From contig VZRG01002010.1 of NCBI GenBank assembly GCA_013397435.1, positions 67,885 through 131,884 of the forward strand: a DNA stretch of 64,000 bases, written 5' to 3'. Every line of letters begins with the position of its first letter. Position 1 is the stretch's first letter. This DNA is from Erythrocercus mccallii (taxonomy: Eukaryota > Chordata > Aves > Passeriformes > Dicruridae). Below the pieces are notes generated by a model. It worked only from the letters and a program-made list of their open reading frames with translations, made no database searches and was not told the origin of the DNA. The translations under genes were made by a program, and so were the position numbers. Shown here piece after piece: positions 12,301 to 27,300 of the stretch.

Positions 12301-15300
12301 TACCTCTACTCTAGTTGTATCCACTTTGGTGTATTTTTTGTCAACACCATACTTAATGTGGCTTCTTCTTTTTCTTTTTCCCACTTAGAATCTTTTACGG
12401 AAGTTGATGCAGATTTCCATGCTAGAATACCAGTGGTGGTGTGCAGAGAAAAACAAAGGTCTCGGTTGTCACTTTGTGTGTTCTAATAGTATATAGCAAT
12501 GTAAATTTTATAACCACCTGGTAAATGATGTTTCTGTACTAAATCATTCCAGTTCCATGGATCTTGAAACACAAACTAACACTCATGGGCAAGTCATTCC
12601 TAGCCTAGAATAAGAGGGTAAGGGTTGTTCTGTCCTCAGCTGTGTATTTCCCCACCCCTTCAACCATTATGGCTTCCAGCATGTACCCTTACCCTTCCAT
12701 TTGGGATTATTGCTTAAGCAGAAACTTTCCTTTCTTATAGGTAGTGTACATACCATATTAAATTACAGATTTCTGTAATTTACTTTACTTCTGTAACTTA
12801 GAGATTTGCTTAGCTTTGCTAGTATTTTGAGAACAAGTGAAAAATATTTTATTTTGCCCATTTGATGAATATCAATTAAGATTCATGAAACATTCTGTAA
12901 ACAACTACTGATAAAATATTACCTGTTATTTGCTGCTACCTTGATTTTTCAGTGTTTGAAAATATTTTATGTTGTGTGAAAACAGCATAGAAAATGTTTG
13001 ATGGTGGGTGTGGTGTGGGAAGACATTTTTGTTTCATGAAGGAAATTAGTATTATAACTTTTTTATTCAGTAAATTAATATTAGAAAAAATATTTAATTT
13101 TGAACTGTATCTTAAAACACTTGTACAGAAAATTATAATGCATATATTCTCAACCTAACCGTAAATCAAATTAGTATTGCATGCTGCTTTTCATGCAGAG
13201 ACACCGTCTTTGAGAGGCTGTCAAGTCTTTCCTTACAGCCTTCTGTTCTGGGAGGTGTTTCTGACCTATTGGTATTCTTACAAAACCTTCAAGATATTTC
13301 ATTTCTTTTTGGATCTTAGTGGCCTTATTTGTAAAGTGAGTGCAGGGAATGAGAATGCCTGTCTGACAACAAACCATTTGACTACACTTGGAAAGCTGGA
13401 ACCTGCTATCGTACCTTTAGTGATTGCCTTCAGGTACTGGGCAAAGGTGAGAGTCATTAGTATCCCCTTATCTGTGAATAAATGTTGACTGAACTTAATA
13501 TTAAGCCTGTAGTTATGGTTTAGAAAATGGTTGTTGAAACAGTCCTTGAAAAAAGAGTTGAAGTAAGGACATAAGTTTTTATAAATTGTAAATTTTATAA
13601 ATTATATAATTATTATTTGTGTGTGATAATGTTCCACTAAATTTCAAAAGTGTAATTTCAAGCTTCATTCAGTGGTATGCAGCCTGTAAGTATCCTGCTC
13701 TGTTACCAAATCAGACAGAAGAATGTATATGAAATGAAATTGTTAGTTTCTCAATAAACTTAATCCATCATGAAAAAAAAAGGAAGAACTGTTTGTCTCT
13801 ATTGTAGATGAAAACAGTCTTGTGAATTAACATAACTTATAAAACTTGTGTGTCTGCAATTAAAATATTAATTTAAAAAATTGAAAAGCTTTTGACTTAT
13901 AATGTGTCTGTGGAAAAGGAGCTATCATTTTTTGCAAATGTACTGTATGCTGTCTTTTTTGCCAGTCTGTGTCCTATGGCTCTTACACTGAAAACATTAT
14001 GGTAGTAACTGCAGTAAATATGCAGGCCTTAAAAATGAGAACAAGTTGCATCTGGTAAGAGCTTAAACATATCTGAGTTTCTGTAGTATTCAATGTGACT
14101 GACCTCTGCACAGTAATTAAAAGAATATTTTTCATAGTATCACTTGAAGCTTTAATGACTGCACAATTTGTTTTTACAGTTATGCTGTGTTGATCGTCCT
14201 GAAGAGGGAGGATTGTCACCTTATGTGTTTGCTTTAATGGTTATTTTCTTTCTACAACAGAGGAGAGAGCCTTTTCTGCCTGTCTATTTGGGATCATGGG
14301 TATGTATATTAATACACTGAATAGTATAAATGAAAGGAACAGCTATTTGTGGTGGTATATAATCTGTCAGCTTTATGCTACTCTGAGCAAGCCATAAGCA
14401 AGTAATTTCTGTGGGAATTAAGAATGTCAATTCATGTGTTAATTCATTAACATTCAATGACTACACTTAACTTTAGTTTACCTAGCTGTAAGGTTGCATT
14501 TCACAATCCTAGTCATTGAAGTAAGTGCTCTGTTGCCCCTTCTGTGAATAAGGAGAGCTGGGCATTGAATAATGCATTTTGCAACAATTTAGTTCCTCTT
14601 TTTTTTTCAGTCTTTCCTCCAGAATCTTGAGAACTCAATCCACATAGCTACATCCCAAAACAGTATCTTGGAATTTGCCATCTAATTCTCCAAAACATAG
14701 ACCATGGTTGGGGAACACAGTGGTGTGATACTGTCTGAAAGGATCACATTAGGAGTTTAGAACATGTATTTCTTTGGTTTAGAAACTGAAATGCATCTTG
14801 ATGTCAGAAGTTTTTTTATGGATGCCAATCCAGAATCCAATTCTCCAGGACACCATTTATATATTTTATTCATGGCACCCATTTTTGTATTTATAGTCTC
14901 TTGTTATGTTTAGCACTTGTCTTCCAGTTCCTATAACTAATTACATGAACCCTGCAGTTAACAATTTTTCTCTACTATGTTCTGACTCATTTGGAAGCAT
15001 ATGCATTTTCTGAACTGAGTGAGAAAAATGGCCTGCTGTATATGGCATATATGTATATAATTAAAAGATACATATTTATCCTTGTCTAATGTGCAAAGAA
15101 AAGGTTCATGACACAGAATTACAGAATTTTCTAGGCAATCAGTCCCAGTGTTTGGTCACCCACACAAATTCTTCCTCATATTGAGGTGGAAGTTCCTGCA
15201 TCAGTTTCTGCCCATTGCCTCTTGTCCTATTGCTTGGCACCACCTGGATCCATTCTCTTGACATTCTCCCTTCAGATACTCAGACCTTAATGAGGTCCTT

Positions 15301-18300
15301 TTCCAGTTGCCTCTTCTCAAGGCTGAACAAGCCCAGCTCCCTCAGCCTTTCCTCATAGGTGACATGCTCCAGTCCTTTAATTGTCTTTGCTGCCCTTTGC
15401 TGGAGCCACTTCTGGGCTCCATCTCTCTCTTGTCCTGAGGAGCCCAGAACTGGACACAGCACCCCAGATGTGCCTCACCAGGGCTGATTAGAAGAACAGG
15501 ATAACTCCCCATTTGCCCTGCGGTGCTCTTCCCAATGCACCCCAGGACAACATTCTTGGCCACCAGGACACACTGCTGGCTCATGGACAGCTTGTTGTCC
15601 ACCAGGACCTCCAGATCCTTCTCCACACAGCTGCTTTCCAGCAGATCAGCCCCCAGCCTGTGCTGGTGCCTGGGGTTGTTCTTCCACAGTGGAATGCAGG
15701 ACTATGCTTTTGCCTTTGTTGAATTTCAGGCAGTTCTTCTCTGCTCATCTCTCCATCCTTTCAAGGCTGCAGTCTGGGGTATTGGCCATTGCTCCCAGCC
15801 TTGTGTTATCAGTGACCTGCTGAGGAGGCATCTCTCTCTTTGCCCAAATCACTGCTGAACAAATTGCACAACACTAGGCCCAGTATTGACCTTTGGGGGA
15901 CACCACTTGTGACGGGCCCATGTTTAGACCCTGTGCCACTGATTACAACCCTCTGGGATCTGTCATTCTTCCAGTTTTCAGTCCACCTCACTGTCCACAT
16001 TTCCTGAGTGTGGACACCAGCACACCCTTCCAAGAGCACTGAGCTCTTAAGAGTTTTTGTAGAGAAGTAGGGGGAGAAGAGAAAAAGGTTGGGGCATATT
16101 CTAGACCTGGAACAGCTTTTGTTAAACTTTGTTCTACTGTGATGTGGGAACTAAAGTTTAAAGTTTATAGTTTATGTGATGTTTAGCTCTGTGTTTCTTT
16201 TTTTGTTTCTTCTAGATTGGAGGATTCTCATTAAACAAATTAACTAATTTTCATCTGAGAGAAGTCCAGAACAATGCTGTGGTTTGGGAGCATAACCCCA
16301 CTGATGATTCTGATTTGCCACAGGAAACTTCCCCTAGAAGGGGCAAGGTCTGAACTTTTGTTTCTGTAGTACTCTAGCAGACATTGCAGTTCTCAAAAGA
16401 GAACAATCTTCTAATTCAGTTTTGTGTTTATGTTTCAAAACCATGAGCTGAACTAAGAGATGGCATGACTGCTTGCTTCAAGGTCTGTTGTGCTTAGCTC
16501 TTGGTGCTAAGGAGCTGGCAGGAAAATATATATGATCTCAAACTCTTTGATAACATCCCGAATTTTAATCTGCTGGGTAGAATATAGTTTACAGAGCTGA
16601 AGTAGTTTTATCTTAACATTAAATTAAGCATATGAAAAATATTTTCTCTTTGCTTTGAACTGTTCTTAAAAATTATTTCTATTATAATGACTCAGTAAGA
16701 AACAGTATCGCTGTGTGATTGCATTTTGTTAACAAAATGGAGATTTAACAATTCAGCCTAGATTTGGCTGAAAATTAGGCTGTATAATCCATTCTGTCCT
16801 GTGGGATATGCTTCTTTCTTTGAAATTTATAAATTATAGCATAAACACTTAAAGAAGCAATTTTTATTAGTCATTGATGCTACTCTTTACTCTGGCTGCA
16901 CTCTTTCATTTCAGAATTTTACACTCTATCTTCCAATTTTTAAATGGCAGTTTTTATTGCAATTGCAGGAGTCATGAACCAATGATAAATTCTGCCATAC
17001 TAGATTACAGATGAAATAAAGAAAATGTAACAGTTAAACGCCTGCACAGTAAATATTATTTAAGGTTTTCTTCTGTAATTGACAGGTTCCCTTAGTATTT
17101 GATTTAGATCAGCAGTGTTCAGCACCCATTGGTCAGCTCTGGCTTGAGCTGCTTCGTTTCTATGCTCTGGAGTTCAATATGGCTGACTTGGTTATTAGCA
17201 TACGACTCAAGGAACCAGTGTCTCGTGAATTAAAGGACTGGCCTAAAAAGCGCATTGCTGTGGAAGGTATATAAATGTCTCTCAACAAACATCAAAGAAC
17301 TGTAACTTCAGTTTTTATAAGGTCTTGACTTGGCTGTCGATACTGTGTATTACAACTTAGAAATTTTTAATATTGTACTGGTTATAGGAGAATATTTTTT
17401 CCAAAAAATCGACTTAATATTTCTATTGGGTATTATTTTAAACATTATCAGAAATAATTAAGTCAACGTAAAAATTGTCTTCAGCACAATTTGTAGATCT
17501 TGTGTCTTTAGACAATGTTTAAGAGTTACAAGCAATTCGGACTCTGTAAACATATAAGTGTATTTTTTTCTAAGAAGTTAACGCTTTCACTCCTGGCTCA
17601 CTTCTTCTTTTTACTAGACCCATATTCAGTGAAAAGGAACGTGGCAAGAACTCTGAACAGCCAGCTAGTGTATGAGTATATTCTTCACTGTCTGAGAGCA
17701 ACTTATAAGTATTTTGCTTTGCCTCACAAAAAAAGTGCAAAATGGAGCAAAATACCCTCTTCAAATGCAAGTGAGGAGAAATCCCAAATGCTAGAGCATG
17801 GAAAAGGTGCTATAAAGCATGAAGATTCTGACTTGCAAAACTTGGATGGTAGAAGAAACACAGTCAAAGTAGAAAATTGCCTAATAGAGAATACATGTAT
17901 ACCCAAGGAACATAAAATTGGCCTTTCAAAACTGTGTGATGGCTCAGAAAGTTTCACTGAAGAAGAATTGGCTGATGATATAAGTCATCTAGGAATTACC
18001 CATGAAGACTCAGACTGTGTAATTGAGGAAATTATTTCTGGAGATAATGAGGATTTTAAACCTAGTTGTGAAGAGACAGAGAGTGAAAATGAAGATGAAG
18101 AAGAAGAGGAAGAACATGAACAACAAAAAAGACAATGGAATAATATTTTGGCTGCTGAGCAGACAATTGATGAAGACAGTGACAGTGGAGAACTCCCTGT
18201 TATGGTGAATGAGCACGATAGAGAGATATGTAGTAAATCAGACTTAGAAGGTTTTGAACACACTGCACTTATAGAGAGTGATGAATTTGTCTTGGAATGC

Positions 18301-21300
18301 AGTGGTATAATAGATGACAAGATTGACATTTATGAGGATAGTAGCACTGACGGTACTGATGAACTTGATGAATCCCCACAAAAATTCCTATGTTCAGCAC
18401 AGAGTCAGATATCCCAAATGATTAACTCAGATGATGAAGAGGAGGAAGAAGAAGCACCAAGTCTTCTAAATCAGAGAGAATGCAGTGTTACCATTAGAGC
18501 TGGAAGTGAACTAGATAACATATATACTGGATATGGAGATGATGATGCACTGTCAGAGGAAGAGGATGATTTTTCCATCACCAGTAAATATGAAAACAAA
18601 CATTTCAATGAAAATGTGGATGGACCTCTGAGAATCAGTTTGAGTCAAGAATATCTGACTGAGAAGGGAAGTCATTCTGAAGAGACCATCGCAGTAGAAC
18701 AATTCCTAGAATCTGAACTTTTTTATCAATTCAGTAAACAAGCATTTACGAAAGGCAAGGTAAGCAAGCTGTATCTAAACATAAACATATTGCTTGTGTT
18801 CTATGAGAAGTTTTATGCAAGTATTGCTCAAATCCATTAAAGTACTATAGTTTTTAAAACCAATCTTGCTTTTTGTTCATGTAGTCTCCAACAGTAGTAT
18901 GTAGCTTGTGTAAACGGGAAGGTCATTTAAAGAATGATTGTCCAGAAGACTTCAAGAAAATTGAGCTCGACCCACTGCCACCACTGCCACCCAAGTTTTC
19001 ACTTATTCTAGATCAAGTTTGTGTCCAGTGTTACCGTAAGTTTTTTTCCTTTTCATATTGTTGTGCCATAGAAAAAGAACCAGAAAAAAAATGTAATACC
19101 CACAGACTAATGGTGTTATAAGGTGACTGTTTATTTGCTAGATTGCCTCCATCTCACAGATACAATTCTACACTTTGGCTTAATGGTAATAGCTCTAATA
19201 GAACTGCTGAGTAGATTGTATCTAGAGAACAAGAAAGTGTTTAGATTTGTCCTCCAATTGGCTGGTTGATTACTCTTACAGAAAAATACATTTTCTGAGA
19301 GTCTAATTTTGGGTGGCGTTTTTAATTGATGCTTTTATATTTGTCTGATTTGAATTATGTTAACTGTTCTTTAACTTGTAGTTTTCATAAAAAGACTTCA
19401 ATATTCTAGGAAAAATAGTGTCAAAATACCGTTTTGTAACATTTCTCCACTTTCATTCTTTTCAGACAGACCCAACTTTCCTCCTTTCTCTCTCGCCATT
19501 TCTGACCAGACAAAATACATTATTTGTCTAATTAATGTTTTTCTTTGAACAGGTATTTCGCTTCTTCTTCATCCTTGCTTTCTTTCCTTCACATGTGAAT
19601 TTACTTTCTTCTTCTCTTTCCCTTCCCCTGCCCCACTGTAAATCCCTCTCTGTTTTCACCTGAATCTTTGCTCTTTGCTCTTTTTAAAGTTCAGTTGCCT
19701 AAATTGTTGTCTTGTTTTCCTTCTTTTTTTAAAGATGATTTTGCTCCAAATATAGTTGAGGATCAGGCTCGGGAACATATAAAACAAAGCTTGGAAATCT
19801 TCATTAGACAGGATTTCCCAGGTAATTAGACCATTCTAACTTCATATTTATACTTTTGATTGTTCATACTTGAGTGTTTTCCAAGAAAACGTGATTTTAG
19901 TATAATAAACACTTAAGTTTTTAATATTTAACCCATATTGTTGCTCAGCATTGCAGTACTTCATTACATGAATTTTTGTTCTAAGTCTTTTAAGGCTTTT
20001 TTTTCAATTGGGAATTCTTATTTATTCAGATATATAGCACACATTAATAGGAAGGAACAATGGCAAGTTAAGGAAGAAACAATCAAAGCAGAAGTGGAAT
20101 AGTTTTACTTTTGTTATATTAATTTTATTTATCAATCAAACTTATTTTTGTAACCACTCTTACAAACAACAAGTTTTTTGTTGTACTTCTGCAACTTGAT
20201 GGGCTTGGAATATTTTAAAATATAGGCACAACATCTGGTCTATTCACAGAACCTTTTTTCCTTTGTTTGTTTCTGGAGCTCTTACCTGTAACACTTGGAC
20301 TTCAGTTCATGGTCTTTTAAATTTAGAAAAAGATTTTTTTTGCTGGAGCCAGATATATCCCTTACTCTAAAAATCTCTGTACAAAGCCTTTTCCAATCAC
20401 ATATCAGCTGGAACCTACATGCTGATGATTTAATTACTGGAAAATCTGAGGTGTTTCTGGATTTGCCAGACTGCTTATTTGAATCAATAATAGAGATTCT
20501 TTTCTCATAAGCAAAGTTGATCAGGAAATTTTCATGTACCACAGAAATACAATAATGTTTTCATGCCTGTATTGGAAGACATGCAGTGGTGCGGCCACAT
20601 ACAATTTAAGATTCTATGTTATATATAATTTGATATTTTTTGTTGACATATGGCAATAATATAACACATGCCTTACAGGAACCAAGCTGGATTTGTTTGG
20701 CTCCTCAAAAAATGGCTTTGGCTTCAAACAAAGTGATCTTGATATCTGTATGACAATAGATGGTCTGGAAACTGCTGAGGTAGGTTTAGAAGATTTTGGT
20801 TTTATAGTTAAGTAAATGCAAAATTTTCTTCTTTTTGTATCTAGCGTTAACAGACTTATTATTTTATAAAAGATTTCAATATTAGAAGAAAATACTAAGG
20901 TACTACTAAGGCAGATTATTATGGGGGTGTTCGCTGTTGCCCTAGGCCTGAGTTTAAGAATAAAGTAGTCAGTTTTCTCCTGAATTCTGTATTTCTAGCT
21001 TTATTTGTGCAGATAAGTAACATTCTTTATTGCATAAACAGCTGGGAATGGGAAACAGTGGAAAAGCACATCAGTCTCCTTTTATGCCTAATAACAGCTT
21101 CTAAAATGTTTCCATTATTATATTATCAACTGTTGATTTTACATATGCTACTTTGTAACAATTTCTTGTATTCACATAATTCTGTATAACAATGAAACTT
21201 TAAGCTTAATGGCACATAATAAAAGGTTTGCCTAAAATACTTGCAGCAGATACATCTTTTAGCTCTTTTTCTTAATGTCTTAGGGACTTGATTGCATCAG

Positions 21301-24300
21301 AATCATTGAAGATCTAGCAAAACTTCTCAAGAAACAGTCAGGTAACTTTCTGGAAAATTAAAATAAGTGATTCTGGTTTTGTTATTTCATTTGCTGTAGT
21401 GACAGTGTTCTAGGGCACTGTAGATGAAAATCATTGAGATACAACTAACATAAAAGAGCTTATGTTAGTAAGAGTGAGGTTCAATATTGTGAACGTTTGG
21501 ATTTATTTTTGTTTGTATATGTAGGTACTCGAGGTTATAATGTTGTTGGACCACATCTGATCTGGACAGATAGTATGTTTATAACTTACCTGCATAAGAA
21601 CGATTTAAGACTTGAGGTTTCAGTTTCATAATTATGTACTTGTATGTTCAGTGCATAGGAAGTCGGTAGTATCCTGATACAAGTCTGCAGTGGGAATCCT
21701 GTGTTTACTACACAAAATCATGAGTTTTATAGTGCTCGTTGTGGTGTATTTCCAATGAGTTGTAATGAACTATCATTTATCTCTTAAGCTTATTTCTCTA
21801 AAAAGAAATTTTATTTAGACTGCTCTTTATTTTTTGAGGGGGCTAAACATACATTTATATAAATTATATTTAGCAGATTGATCATGCTTGACAAATTTAT
21901 AAAATCAGTGTTAAAATGTAACTGAAATACAAATTTGGTGTCAACTAAGATTTTATTTTGTAGCCTTTTGGCTACAGTTGGAAGTTATTTGATACTGTGT
22001 AGGACTGTGTATTGTAGCTATTCAGTAATATGACATTTCGTCCTAGGTTTAAGAAATGTCTTGCCTATAACGACTGCTAAAGTCCCAATTGTCAAATTTT
22101 TCCATGTCAGAAGTGGTCTTGAAGTAGACATCAGTTTATATAATACTCTGGTAAGGTTATCTCCTTTTTTATTTTAAGTTGTGTAACAAAAAACCAAGGA
22201 TCTGTTTCTTGAGACTGAAGTGATAGTCTGGATGAGGTTCAATAACCAACTGTTTCCAATTACATTGGAAATTCTATATTACCTTGTTGCAATTCTATAT
22301 TTCAAACAAACCTTTTTGGTTTTGTTTGTTTGACTATGAGTGGAGTCAGCTGCACAGTTGTGACTTTAAAGTTGTCACTTTCCTAAGAAAATCTATTCAT
22401 TCTTCAGTAATAGTAAGAAACAGTGGTTTAAGTATTGTCAGTTTTTCTTAAATGAGAGACAACATAAAGTAACTTCAGCATTTATAGATTCCATGTAGCA
22501 TCATTGCTCTTGCTTAACCTTGGCTTGCTTAGCCTGCAATAGCAATTTTGAACCCAGCTTGCCTAAACTGTAACATACTAGAATGTTAAAAAAAACCACA
22601 AACACAAAAACAATCCATGTGTTGTTGCCCAAACATTTTAAAAAACTTCCAGTTTATTTCAATGTCTCTAAATTTCAAGTGTCCTTTTCTTGAAACAGCA
22701 AAGGAAAGTTAAGTCTTAGTGACAGTTTTAAAAATTTTTGAAGGTTTTTGTGAGTTCAAGGGGAGTCTTGAGGAAGATATCTCAACCACTAAGTGGGAAA
22801 GTTTTCTCCTTGAAGTTATGCATTCATATGTGTCCATTGGTAGCTCTTACAGATCCAGACTGAAATCTCTGGGTTTAAGTAGTTACCTTCTACCAAATAT
22901 TTTGAAACTGTAGTAGGAGATTAATGGTTCTTGTTTTGAAGTATTGTTCTGTGAATGCTGCTTTGTACCAGTTCCACACAGATTAAGGAAGCTGATGGGC
23001 TTTTAAAAGAGCAGGTGATAATCTCATTATTGAATGCTTCCTTTCTCAATATATATACCTACTCTGCAGGGCTTCACATATGCATTTCTTGAGGACACAA
23101 CTTAGAGGTTTTGTTTTTCATGTTTTCAAGTTATTTCCTTCATGACTTCAGAGTTTATTTTCTGTATGACTTTCGTATTTTTCTAGGCCTTGCATAACAC
23201 CAGACTCCTGTCATCATATGCAGCTATTGATCCTAGAGTAAAATATCTGTGTTACACAATGAAAGTCTTCACAAAGGTAAGTGTATTTCAGACATTCTAG
23301 AAGCAGTAGTTCCTGCAGCAAGGGATGACACAATAAAAGATAAAAATCATATTTCTTTTTCTAGATATGTGACATTGGAGATGCATCTCGAGGTAGCCTG
23401 TCATCTTACGCATATACTCTTATGGTGCTTTATTTTCTTCAACAGAGAAATCCGCCAGTCATCCCTGTTCTTCAAGAGGTATGGTATATTGGAAGGAAAT
23501 GAGTAACTGTATGCGGTATCGATCAGCAAAATGTCAGTGTTGAATATGAAAGGTTCTTCTAATGAGTTTTAATTATTCTTTCAGATCTACAAAGAACCAA
23601 AAAAGCCTGAAATTTTAATTGATGGCTGGAATGTATATTTCTTTGATAAGATAGAGGAGTTGGTGAGTAAATTGGAAATGTTACCTGTAGCTTGGCAAAT
23701 GAATAGAAATTTCTTTTCAAAGACATTGTTCCCAAATATAGAGGTTGAATATTGTGGTTTAACCCCAGCTGGCAATTAAACACCACACAGCCACTCTCAT
23801 GCCCCTCGAACTCTCCCTGGTGGCCATTCCGTTGAATAATTTCGTTTTATACAGACTCACACTGAATTAATAAATTCTTTTCTTAAGAGGCAAAACCTAC
23901 TGCCAGAAGTCCTATTAATTGTCCACTTTGTTGTTAATAGATTAAAAAATATGGTGTTTAAACCAATATTGGATTATCAATATAAATTATGAAAGGAAGT
24001 ATTCTAGTGTAACTCCATTGCTTCTCTGTATAAAATAAATGAAGAAAAGATATTACAGAAATCATGAAAATGCTTAATGGAAGTACTGCATGTAACAATA
24101 TTTTTGTCATTTTAGTCAGTTGTTTGGCCAGACTATGGGAAAAACACTGAATCTGCTGGGCAGCTGTGGCTGGGACTTCTCCGATTCTACACAGAAGAAT
24201 TTGATTTTAAAGAGCATGTCATCTGCATCAGGAGAAAAAATCTACTTACAACTTTCAAGAAGCAGTGGACCTCCAAATATATTGTAATTGAAGGTAAAAG

Positions 24301-27300
24301 AATATGAAGTACGGGAATATACAGAACTTCTTTAACATGAAAATTTTGCTTTTTCAAAAGTCTTATTTATTTTTCTATTACTAGATTATAAATTGTTATA
24401 TGCTTATGTTTTGAAACTATCATAAAATTACCATGAGTTTCGGTAGTGCTAAACATTATTCTTAAGGGTGTTTTGGCTACTGAAAAGAAGTTGCAAAGCA
24501 AACTTCGCACTTTTCATTATGAAGTAGGTGGCAGAAAAATAGATATAACAAAATTGTTTGGCAAAGAAATCAACTACAGTGCAATTGAGGTGTTCTCAAA
24601 AATACCAGATTTATCTGAGCCCATATTTACTTAAATGATTCAACTCTGTATATGATTACACTGTTTATTATCATTGTGATCTCTGACAGAGAAAATGCAG
24701 TGACATATTTTAGAAATGATCTGTAAATTGTTTTCTGACCTATTTCATTTTCATTGAAAGAATTTCTACTCTTTTGTCTGCACATTGAGGAATGCCTGTC
24801 ATGTTTTTTTTCTACAGATCCCTTTGATTTGAACCACAATCTTGGAGCTGGATTGTCAAGAAAAAGTAAGTCTTCTGTTAACAATTTCAGTTACAAAGTG
24901 AAGATATTGTCTTGGCTATTATTTTACATTCTAGTTTTCTAATTTGGTATTTAAATGATGATTTAAGTTTGGTTGTTTTTTTTCTTCCACAGTGACAAAT
25001 TTTATAATGAAGGCTTTTATCAATGGCAGAAGGTTATTTGGTACCCCTGTAAAAATATTTCCTAAAGAGTACCCATCAAAAATGGTAAGTTCTTCTAAGA
25101 GGAGTATGTATGTGCTCTTTGACATATAATTTAGTCTTTGCAGGACTACGGTTACACTCACTGTAAGCTCTTTCTCCTAAATTTCCACACTATTCTAAAA
25201 ATCTTTTTGGGAGTTACTGCTGAGTACTGTTTTAATGTTACTTGTATGTAAAATATTTTGCAAAATATTAGTCAAATCAAGAGTTTCATTGTATCGATTT
25301 ATGTATTTTAATCCAAATCAAAACCAGCTTAGCATTTCTTAAAACTGGAGTTTTAAGAACAGTGTGCAAACCTAGTGGTGAGTACGGCTGCCTGTCAAAG
25401 AAGAGGTCAGTAGCCAGTTAAGTCATTAGGTCTTTCAGGGTTCAGCTACACGCTCCAAGTTTATTCTTTTCTATAGCTCTTACTGCTGTTCTAACACTTC
25501 TGTATCTGTCTTGATATCCAAGTGTTTGGATTTTCATTTTAAATATATGATTTCTTCTACAGGAGTACTTTTTTGATCCTGAGGTACTAACAGAAGGAGA
25601 ATTGGCACCAAATGATAGGTGCTGCAGAACTTGTGGTAAAATTGGCCATTTCATGAAAGATTGTCCCATGAGACGAAAGTGAGTATAGTATTGGCAGCTT
25701 TGTGTGGATTTTTTCCTTAGGTTTGTGTAGGAAAGATTAGGACAGTAATGCTAAAGCAAAACTTGTACCTGCTGCAGATTACTTCATGAACCTGAATTAA
25801 ATTTAACATGTATCAGTACCTCTTTTGGCAGTGATGAATAGTGTTGCTGCAGAACTGTTAAAGTATCAATGCTGACTCTCCACTTCATTATACAGGAAAG
25901 GACTAGTCAAAGAGAATCTAAGTATTCAGCAGAGCTGAATAACTGTGCTGTGAAAGGCACTCTGTACCTTTTATATTTTTATTTATTTAATAGCTTCTAC
26001 TACCAGAATTTTGCTGCTCCTAGCAAGACACGATTTGGTCAAGCTCTCAGAATCATGCAATTCCTATCAAAAGCAAGGCAAGAATGTCACAGCATTATTT
26101 TTCATAAGCACACATGTATGAGAACAATGTCCTGTTTTACATCCAAGGAATGCTTCCTGTCCCTGATAGCCATGTCCAGTATTCAGCGACTCTCTTGGGG
26201 CAACAAATGAATGGCTAAATTACTTTTGCTGCTCTTTCTTTTATGAAACCCATCCTTTAATTTTGATTTTAGTTAAGACAAAGTTCTTTAAATGAAATCT
26301 TGAAAACCTTTAGGCTCACTAGTAAGGTAGATGGAAAAATTTAACCATTGTTCAGAATCTATTCATGTTAAAAGCTGTCATTAAAAGTCAGTTACACTTT
26401 CCTGTAACTATGTAAAAAAAATGCTAAGTGGTTGTTCTACTACATATTAGAGATTTGTGAACTTACACTGTTGATTCTGTGAATTTAGAAACGTACTCAG
26501 CTTTAGCAATTGCAAGCACAGTAGCTGGTGATAGTTTGAAATTAAAGAATGCTGAGGGTGGTGTGAAAGTCTCCTCAACGTCCAAACTGCTGTCTTATAT
26601 CTATGGATTTTTAATCTTGCATTCTGAAGTGAAACACCAGTTTATTGCACATACTCATGTTTATTGCTCATACTCCATGTTTTATACATTAGAGGAAAAG
26701 TGAATGGGATCTAAGAACAGAAATGCCTTGCGGAGTAAAACCAGTGATACATTTGAGTCTTCTGTTCAGCCACTTATTGCAAAAGGGGGTGCTGTCTGTG
26801 AAGGGCAAACTAGTTGTTTTCTGTAGTCTCTTCTGCATTCTCTTAGCATTGCTGTATAAGAGATGTTAGAGCACATACCTGCCCTGCTCTGGTAATGCTC
26901 ATTTGTGGACTGGACTTATGATTTTGTCCTATTAATTGTTTGGGGTTTTTTCCCTGAACCTAATTCTCCTGGTTTCCTTAGCAGCCTTCTATGGCAACCA
27001 TTTCCATGAGGGTTCTGGCTGATATGTAAAACAGTACTTTCCTGTATCTGTTTAAAACTAATCTTAGTCATCCAGTAACTTACTGAGTGTGCACTGAATC
27101 CATTTGCCTTTGTCCCTAACAAACATGTTAAATAATATTGGTCCCAATACAGACCCCTGAAGAACACCACTCATCACTGGTGTTACCCAGACATCAAGAC
27201 ATTGACCACAATGCTTGAAGTGCAGCTGTCCAGCCAATTCCTTATCCACTGAGTGGTCCACCTATCAAATTCATGTCTTTCCATTTTAGAGACAAGGATG

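Noticed and set aside
15280..15858. ORFs on both strands near 15.3-15.9 kb
   Set aside because: They fall in a reverse CR1 copy and are fragments of it.
17515..17617. In-frame ATG upstream of the large TUT7 exon
   Set aside because: Lies in the intron before a good acceptor at 17616-17617; the family sequence begins only at 17618.
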